A stretch of DNA of 11,112 nt, taken from Chloroflexota bacterium (GTDB lineage Bacteria > Chloroflexota > Dormibacteria > Dormibacterales > Dormibacteraceae). Within the stretch, counting starts at the first letter, position 1; the number at the start of each line of letters is the position of its first letter. The notes beneath the pieces are model-generated. The model made no database searches. It was not told the origin of the DNA and was given only the letters and a program-made list of their open reading frames with translations. The stretch covers positions 1 through 11,112 of the forward strand of contig VBFW01000052.1 in NCBI GenBank assembly GCA_005880525.1, in the 5' to 3' direction. This document shows positions 6,952 through 11,112 of the stretch, piece by piece. The translations under genes and the position numbers were made by a program.

Positions 6952-8256
6952 ATGGAGACGGAGACGGAGGAGGTGGACACGGCGGACGCAACGCTCGAGA
7001 CGCTTCCGCCAGAGGTCGCTGCGGTCGAGGCATCCGAAGAGGAGAGTGAGGGCCCCTCGGTCGAAGAATCGGTCATCGAGTCAATTGCCGGGGACGAGCC
7101 CGCGGCCGCCGGCGGCAACGGAGAGGCCGCCGAGAGGGAGGTCGAGGAGTCGGAAGCCCTCGAGCTGGCCGGCGAGGCGCCCGTCACGGTGGAAGCGGCC
7201 GAGGAAACGGCGGCTGCGGTCGAAGGGCCTGAGGAAGCGCCCGCTGAGGTCGACGCGGCCGAACCCGAGCCGATGCCCGAGCCCGAGCCGATGCCGGAGC
7301 CTGCGCCGGTGCCCGAGCCCGAGCCGATGCCCGAGGCGGCCCCCGAGCCCGTGACCGAGCCCGAGCCCACGCCTGAGCCAATGAAGGCCGAGGAGCCCGA
7401 GCCGCCTGCGCCAGAGGAGACGCCAGTGGAACCCGCCACACCGGCGGCGGGGACGCCGGCATGGGCGGCGCAACCGGCGCAGCCTGCGACGCCAGCCACG
7501 CCGGCGACGCCCGCCGCTGCGTCACCGTTCGCGCCCGCAACCCCCGCGATCCCGAGCTGGGCCCCAAACGCACCGCATGCGGCGGCCAAGCCTCAGCCCG
7601 ATGCCCCGACCCAGTGGCCCGGAATCAACGTGCCCGCGTGGGCTCCGCAGCCGGCTGCGACTCACCCAGGCACCGCGAATCCGATGCCCGGTTCGAACAG
7701 CCCGTACGCCGATCTGGCTCGTGCATCTCAGCCTGTGCCCGCCCCTTTGCAAGCCCCCGCGCCGCAGGCGGCTCCCCCGGCACCGGCTCCGGCACCCACT
7801 CCCCCCGCGATTCCCGCCACTCCCACAACGGCAACGCCAAAGACCTCGTCGTGGGAGGTGGTGGAGCAGAGGCGCGCGGCCGAGCCGACGCACCAGGGTC
7901 CGACCCCCGAGGACAAGTCGTACGCGGAATGGTTTGCCTGGGCGAAGAGGTCAGGCGCCCCGGCCGGCGCATGCCACGCCGCGGCTCAAGGAGCCTTCAG
8001 AGCGCTGGCGGCCGGGCATGACATGAACACCGCAGTCCAGTGGGCGACCCTCGCGATGGCGTCACCGCCCGGACTCGTCGGGCAGAGCCGCCAGATTTAC
8101 TGCGCGTGGTACTCGCTGGGCAACATCGATCTCAAGCTGCCGACGGCTCAGGCGCACGCATTCGCGAACGGCGCAATCCAGGCCCTCGAGGGGGGCACTG
8201 ACTCGATGGGTGCGCACCAGGCCGGCCTGGCCGCGGCCGGCATCACCGGCGGCTGA
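6952..8256 (+). CDS. Pro/Glu/Ala-rich disordered protein with duplicated C-terminal domain
   Basis: The family is not recognised. The ATG frame gives 434 residues. Residues 1-100 are acidic and Glu-rich. Residues 104-160 consist of PEPMPEP-like repeats, and 161-200 of ATPATP-like repeats. Up to about 300 the chain is Pro/Ala-rich with scattered Trp. There is no signal peptide or membrane segment, so it is probably cytoplasmic. Residues 321-434 differ: they are compact, with aromatic, Ala and Gly positions, and hold two related halves. Y324-A370 aligns with Y383-G430 through shared H-A-x-A-x-G-A-x-x-A-L-x-x-G-x-D. The layout is a long flexible spacer carrying a small terminal module, possibly for binding or scaffolding. 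Upstream in this frame a stop at 6934 blocks extension, but the frame from 6632 probably supplies the true N-terminus. It ends 15 bases from the convergent small gene. Confidence 0.75.
   Translation: METETEEVDTADATLETLPPEVAAVEASEEESEGPSVEESVIESIAGDEPAAAGGNGEAAEREVEESEALELAGEAPVTVEAAEETAAAVEGPEEAPAEVDAAEPEPMPEPEPMPEPAPVPEPEPMPEAAPEPVTEPEPTPEPMKAEEPEPPAPEETPVEPATPAAGTPAWAAQPAQPATPATPATPAAASPFAPATPAIPSWAPNAPHAAAKPQPDAPTQWPGINVPAWAPQPAATHPGTANPMPGSNSPYADLARASQPVPAPLQAPAPQAAPPAPAPAPTPPAIPATPTTATPKTSSWEVVEQRRAAEPTHQGPTPEDKSYAEWFAWAKRSGAPAGACHAAAQGAFRALAAGHDMNTAVQWATLAMASPPGLVGQSRQIYCAWYSLGNIDLKLPTAQAHAFANGAIQALEGGTDSMGAHQAGLAAAGITGG
7261..7380 (+). repeat. Proline-glutamate (PEP/PEPM) coding repeat
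   Basis: The DNA is built of near-repeats such as gagcccgagccgatgcc, encoding about 40 residues of alternating Pro and Glu with Met or Ala. Such charged Pro-rich runs form stiff, extended linkers. Repeats of this kind vary in length between strains and can misassemble. Confidence 0.7.
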
Positions 8257-8271
8257 GAGCCCGGCCAAGCC

Positions 8272-8451
8272 CTAAGAAAGCTCTCCCCGGTCCTGGCCTG
8301 TGGGGTCGAGCCGGTCAGCGAGCCGGCGCAGGAAGTTGCTCAGCAGTCCCGACCGGGAGTGGCGCGCCCGCATCGCCTCGATGGCGGCCTCGCGCTGTCG
8401 CTCTTGCATCATCTGCTTGACCAGGTGAAGGGTCCGATCTGAGTCATGCAT
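8272..8451 (-). CDS. 59-residue basic helical protein of unknown function
   Basis: This small gene starts at the ATG 8451-8449 and ends at TAG 8274-8272. A strong AGGAG stands 8 bases before the ATG and overlaps the stop codon of the DUF2089 gene, so the two are cotranscribed and probably coupled. The protein begins MHDSDRTLHLVKQMMQ and is rich in Arg, Glu and Gln, with long helical stretches at about 5-30 and 35-49 (SGLLSNFLRRLADRLD looks amphipathic). There is no Cys and no membrane span. I do not recognise a family. The position suggests an accessory to the DUF2089/DUF4097 pair, such as a peripheral membrane or protein-binding helix. The ribosome-binding site and tight spacing are the main evidence that it is real. 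Confidence 0.72.
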   Translation of the reverse strand: MHDSDRTLHLVKQMMQERQREAAIEAMRARHSRSGLLSNFLRRLADRLDPTGQDRGELS

Positions 8452-8462
8452 CTCTCTAACTC

Positions 8463-8846
8463 CTACTGGGATTCGAGGCGGTGGAGCGCCTCGTCCACGT
8501 CGACCTCGCCGCGGGCCACCTGTTCCATCAGCTCGAGTCGCGACGATGCCGGCGCGACTGGAGCACGCTCGATGCCCATCTTCGCGAGCAGTGAATCGAA
8601 TCGCGCCCGCGCCGTGGGGTAGCTGACGCCGAGGTGGCGCTCGAGGCCCTTCATGTTTCCGCGCGATGCGAGGAAGACGCGAAGCACCTCACGGTCCTCG
8701 TCTGTCAGGCCGCAGAACTCGCAGGTCACGAACGCGCCCGAGAGCTCCGTGGCGCACGACGGACAGGACAGCCGGGTCAGCGCTAGGCGTTCGCTGCATA
8801 CCGGGCAGTTGAGGGGCGGGCGGCGAGCCGCGGTGGATGACGTCAC
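8463..8846 (-). CDS. DUF2089-family zinc-ribbon/HTH transcriptional regulator
   Basis: The 127-residue protein starts at a GTG (8846-8844) that overlaps the upstream stop as GTGA. C14/C17 and C28/C31 form a zinc ribbon, and a further CxxC pair lies at 42/45, which I do not recall as usual for the family. Residues 48-92 (DREVLRVFLASRGNMKGLE, then HLGVSYPTARARFDSLL) form the helix-turn-helix typical of DUF2089 proteins, which are thought to bind DNA. The C-terminal LELMEQVARGEVDVDEALHR (104-123) is a short helical motif of the SHOCT/YvlB-like kind and mirrors one at the N-terminus of the protein encoded upstream. It is probably a regulator of its own operon through the AT-rich half-sites at 9511-9560, which is inference. 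Confidence 0.88.
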   Translation of the reverse strand: MTSSTAARRPPLNCPVCSERLALTRLSCPSCATELSGAFVTCEFCGLTDEDREVLRVFLASRGNMKGLERHLGVSYPTARARFDSLLAKMGIERAPVAPASSRLELMEQVARGEVDVDEALHRLESQ

Positions 8847-9506
8847 CCGACGCTGATCCTGACGTTGCCCATCGTGCCTTCGATGTCGAGGGTGGCGGCG
8901 CCGGAACCGATGGTCACTTCCTTACCGCCCGATCCGGCGATGGCGTGCTCGCCGCTCTCGTCGTCGATCGCGACCTTGCCCATGGTGGTGCGCGCGGTGA
9001 TCTTCACGCTGGACTGCTTGTTGAGGCTGAGGCGGATCGAGCCCATCTCGCAGCGCACCTTGCTCGTGCCGGAGTCGATGCAGCCGCTGGCGGTCACGCT
9101 TCCGGCCTGCGCAACCACGTTGATCGGCCCAGCGGCGGGTCTTGAAGTCGAAACCGTTGATCTCGATGCGTCGCCCGGCCATGCCGAATGTGAATGTGTC
9201 CTCCTCCTGGAAGGGCACGTGCTCGATCACCATCGTGTTGCCGTCGAGGCGTACCCGGTGGGGGCCTTCGGCGACGGCGGTGGCCACTGTGGGGTCGGCC
9301 ACGACCTCCGCGCTCCCGAACTGGGAGACAACCTTGACCGAGGCGGCATTTGGCGCCGGCTGCAAGGCCGCAGGTGCCGGTCGCTCACGCGTGGCCGTGC
9401 CGGCGGCGTTTTCAGACGCCAGCTCGTCCAACCGGGCGGCGCCCTCCTCGGCGGTGATGGTTCCCGTGCGGACCTGGTTCAGGATTTGACGCCTCTTGTC
9501 TTCCAT
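8843..9506 (-). CDS. DUF4097-like beta-repeat protein with N-terminal SHOCT-like motif, frameshifted
   Basis: The gene opens at ATG 9506-9504 with MEDKRRQILNQVRTGTITAE, a helical motif found at the start of YvlB/LiaX-like proteins. A Pro/Ala linker (about 40-55) leads to beta-rich sequence with repeated short strands (GSIRLSL, GKVAID, GNVRISV), as in DUF4097 putative adhesins. The frame breaks at about 9137-9139. The first frame reads correctly to NGFDFKT and then becomes Arg-rich, staying open to 8922. The second frame continues AAGPINVVAQAGSVTASG and ends at 8843. Removing one C from the CCC read on this strand restores a single 220-residue protein. The second frame could also restart at GTG 9118. 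No signal peptide or membrane helix is seen. It is coupled to the DUF2089 gene and may sense envelope state or bind that regulator, which is inference. Confidence 0.8.
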
Positions 9507-9510
9507 GCCT

Positions 9511-9560
9511 CAAATTAGAAACCATAACCTATCAATTTGTCAAGTCCAGCCTCCAAATTG
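9511..9560. promoter_or_regulatory. Three CAAATT-type half-sites, candidate operator
   Basis: CAAATTA (9511-9517), CAATTTG (9533-9539, inverted) and CAAATTG (9554-9560) alternate in orientation with starts 22 and 21 bp apart, about two helical turns. The last two are an exact 7-bp inverted repeat. The first overlaps the -10 and the second touches the -35 of the minus-strand promoter. The site could bind the DUF2089 regulator in cis, but no binding is shown. Confidence 0.45.
9514..9543 (-). promoter_or_regulatory. Promoter of the DUF4097-DUF2089 operon
   Basis: On the minus strand a perfect TTGACA (9543-9538) is followed after 18 bases by TCTAAT (9519-9514, five of six matches to TATAAT). Seven bases separate this from the ATG at 9506, so transcription would begin at about the start codon and give a leaderless mRNA. 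This is the best-matched promoter in the window. Confidence 0.6.
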
Positions 9561-9577
9561 GGATTTCTGGCCTCGGC

Positions 9578-9583
9578 TAAGCT
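9578..9583 (+). promoter_or_regulatory. Candidate -10 element (TAAGCT) of the phosphoesterase gene
   Basis: TAAGCT directly abuts the ATG at 9584, too close for that codon to be used on a transcript from this site. It lies 6 bases before an in-frame GTG at 9590, which would suit a leaderless start. The -35 is weak. Confidence 0.3.
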
Positions 9584-10210
9584 ATGTCCGTGGCCAGGAT
9601 CGGGGTGGTGGCGGACACTCACTGTCCCGAGTTCACCGACCGGCTGCCGGACCGGGTCTTCGAGGTGCTGGCCGGGGTCGATCTCATCCTTCACGCCGGG
9701 GACGTCAACGGCCAGACCACGCTGGAGGAGCTCGCCAGGATCGCCCCGGTCGAGGCGGTGCAGGGCGACCACGACGGCGGCATGGCCTCGCTGCCGCCCC
9801 ATCGAGAGGTGGTGGTGGAGGGCAGGCGGATCGTGGTCGTCCACGGCAATCGGAGCCGCTGGCTAGAAGAACCTGCCACGTTTCTGTGGACGGTCAGCCT
9901 GGGCCACTACCAGCCTCATGGCGGGCTTCCGGCGTCGCTACGGCGCCGTTTCCCGGACGCGGACCTGATCGTCCATGGCCACACACATCAACCTCTCATC
10001 GACACATCGGGCAGGCCGCTCGTCTTCAACCCGGGCGGGGTGTACCAATGGACGCCGGCGACCACCGCCGCGCGTTTGCGCCAGAACCCCGGATGGTTCG
10101 AATGGAGCTGGCTGCAGGTGGCGCGCCACATCCGAAAGTACCCATCACCGACGGTCGGCATCCTCGAGGTGACGAGCACGACCATCGAGCCAGAGATCGT
10201 CGCTCTCTAG
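9584..10210 (+). CDS. YfcE-like metallophosphoesterase with altered motifs
   Basis: This calcineurin-like phosphoesterase (208 residues from ATG 9584, 206 from GTG 9590) hydrolyses phosphate esters using two metal ions; the substrate is unknown. The blocks appear in order: VADTH (9-13), HAGDV (37-41), QGDHDGG (60-66), VVVHGNR (84-90), HGHTH (131-135) and NPGGVY (149-154). Two usual residues differ: the catalytic Asn of GN(H/C)D is Asp62, and the HGH block reads HGN (87-89). Either could change metal binding or activity. The tail after about 160 exceeds that of a typical YfcE. The GTG gives the more usual N-terminus VARIGVVADTH and fits the -10 above. The gene is divergent from the DUF4097 operon and shares its 77-base control region. 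The next gene begins 13 bases after its stop. Confidence 0.88.
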   Translation: MSVARIGVVADTHCPEFTDRLPDRVFEVLAGVDLILHAGDVNGQTTLEELARIAPVEAVQGDHDGGMASLPPHREVVVEGRRIVVVHGNRSRWLEEPATFLWTVSLGHYQPHGGLPASLRRRFPDADLIVHGHTHQPLIDTSGRPLVFNPGGVYQWTPATTAARLRQNPGWFEWSWLQVARHIRKYPSPTVGILEVTSTTIEPEIVAL

Positions 10211-10223
10211 AGTTAGTCACCTT

Positions 10224-11112
10224 GTGAAGAAGCCGACCTTCCGCGCGGCCACACTCGACGATGCCTCGCTGGCCGCCGACATCATGACGGCCGCGTTCCC
10301 GCGCGAGCCTGAAGATCCGGTCCTGACCCTGGAGCGCTGGCAGCGCGGCCGCGAGGACTTCATCTGGGGACGGTTCTTCGCCGAGGTCGACGGTGTGCCC
10401 GTCGGATACGTCGAGTGGGCTCACGGGCCGTGGGAGCAGCTACCCGAGCGGCACTGCTATGTCGACGTGTTCCTCGACCTGACCTATATGAGCAAGACGC
10501 TGCTCACAAATATCTGGAAGTGGCTCGAAGACGAGGCCGGCAAGCAGGGCGCATGGACGCTGAACGCATCCGCGGGCGAGGAGGAGACGGAGATGCTCGG
10601 CGTCCTCAAGGCTCTCGGCTATGAGCGCGAGCGCCAGGACCGCGTGTGGATCCTGGATCTCCAGGCGCACGGAGCGCGCCTCACCGCCGAAGCCGCGGCA
10701 GCCCGCGAGCGTATGGAGGCGGAAGGCATCACTCTCACGACGGTTAGCGAGTGGCACGACCCGGACAGCGTCGCCAAGCTGTTCAAGCTCAGTGAGGACA
10801 CGCGGCAGGACATCCCGCACTCGACCCCGATCCTTCCCCAGCCGAAGGAATACTTCGTCCACCGCATGAACGCTCCCGACCGGCGACTGGATCGGTGGTG
10901 GCTGGCGCTCGACGGCGACCGTCCCGTAGCGATGTCTTTCCTGAGCTTTCCTCCGGTGCGCGGTCACGTGTGGACCGGGTACACCTGCTGCGATCGCGAA
11001 TATCGAGGGCGCGGCATCGCGCGCGCGGTCAAGCTGCAGACGCTTGCCCAGGCGGTCGAGGTCGGCATCCCGTCGGTGCGGACCGACAACGACTCCGAAA
11101 ACGCGGCGATGC
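10224..11112 (+). CDS. Tandem GNAT-family N-acetyltransferase, 3' end outside window
   Basis: The frame from GTG 10224 is open for 296 codons to the window edge, with no stop. Two GNAT-like halves are visible. The first (about 5-145) has FFAEVDGVPVGYVEW at 51-65 and the terminal VLKALGYERERQDRVW pattern at 127-142. The second (from about 168) has WLALDGDRPVAMSFL at 226-240 and an acetyl-CoA pyrophosphate loop REYRGRGIARAVK at 258-270, followed by RTDNDSENAAM. The second half keeps the R-G-x-G-x-A loop, while the first lacks a clear one and may be structural, as in mycothiol synthase-like double GNATs. The acceptor substrate is unknown. TAGAGT at 10208-10213 lies 10 bases before the GTG and could drive a leaderless transcript; otherwise the gene is read with the phosphoesterase. 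Confidence 0.85.
   Translation, partial: MKKPTFRAATLDDASLAADIMTAAFPREPEDPVLTLERWQRGREDFIWGRFFAEVDGVPVGYVEWAHGPWEQLPERHCYVDVFLDLTYMSKTLLTNIWKWLEDEAGKQGAWTLNASAGEEETEMLGVLKALGYERERQDRVWILDLQAHGARLTAEAAAARERMEAEGITLTTVSEWHDPDSVAKLFKLSEDTRQDIPHSTPILPQPKEYFVHRMNAPDRRLDRWWLALDGDRPVAMSFLSFPPVRGHVWTGYTCCDREYRGRGIARAVKLQTLAQAVEVGIPSVRTDNDSENAAM

Noticed and set aside
6955..7354. An Arg-rich continuation of the frame from 6632
   Set aside because: Poly-Arg/Ser/Pro sequence is what a Glu-rich gene gives when read out of frame; the acidic frame from 6952 is the coding one.
7261..7560. Possible CRISPR or DNA-level repeat array
   Set aside because: The repeats are codon-based (Pro-Glu, Ala-Thr-Pro) inside an open frame, with no unique spacers.
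6594..7589. A minus-strand frame rich in Gly/Ser/Ala repeats (331 codons)
   Set aside because: It is the mirror of the Pro/Glu/Ala repeats on the plus strand and has no domain. The plus frame continues into a structured C-terminal domain.
8255..8285. GAGAGC...GCTCTC inverted repeat between convergent genes as a terminator
   Set aside because: The stem is only 6 bp with a 19-base loop and no T-run follows, so it is too weak to call.

Overview
The window is GC-rich, densely packed bacterial DNA with GC-ending codons. Several starts sit only 6-10 bases after a -10-like hexamer, which suggests leaderless transcription. This style, the leucine-operon type and the DUF2089/DUF4097 gene pair fit an uncultured soil-type bacterium of the Chloroflexota / candidate Dormibacterota / actinobacterial neighbourhood. 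The phylum is inferred from style and is not proven. I see no tRNA, rRNA, CRISPR, insertion sequence or phage gene.

Region 1 (34-6593, + strand) reads as one operon: a benzoate-CoA-ligase-like acyl/aryl-CoA synthetase, leuB, leuC, a possible 29-codon linker ORF, leuD, an isopropylmalate/homocitrate synthase-family gene, and the E1 alpha subunit of a 2-oxoacid dehydrogenase. Genes overlap or nearly touch. The set contains the core of 2-oxoacid chain elongation (condensation, isomerisation, oxidative decarboxylation). It is flanked by an enzyme that makes acyl-CoAs and one that oxidatively decarboxylates 2-oxoacids. Plain leucine synthesis is the default reading; a wider oxoacid/acyl-CoA pathway is possible. 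Two genes are damaged as read: leuC lacks roughly 50 internal residues and changes frame, and the synthase lacks its N-terminal catalytic motif.

Region 2 (6632-8256, + strand) encodes a long acidic, Pro/Glu/Ala-rich, probably disordered protein. It ends in a compact C-terminal domain of about 115 residues that I do not recognise and that contains an internal duplication of about 60 residues. Its likely first 106 residues lie in another frame, so a frameshift near 6947-6954 is probable.

Region 3 (9506 down to 8272, - strand) is a three-gene operon: a DUF4097-like beta-repeat protein (one-base frameshift near 9137), a DUF2089 zinc-ribbon/HTH regulator joined by a GTGA overlap, and a 59-residue basic helical protein behind a strong Shine-Dalgarno site. 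Its promoter carries three CAAATT-type half-sites about 21-22 bp apart, which I propose as an operator.

Region 4 (9584-11112, + strand) starts divergently from region 3. It holds a YfcE-like metallophosphoesterase with altered active-site motifs and a tandem GNAT acetyltransferase that runs off the end of the window.

Four apparent lesions in 11 kb (leuC, the synthase 5' end, the disordered protein and DUF4097) mean that sequencing or assembly error in a metagenomic contig must be weighed against real gene decay.
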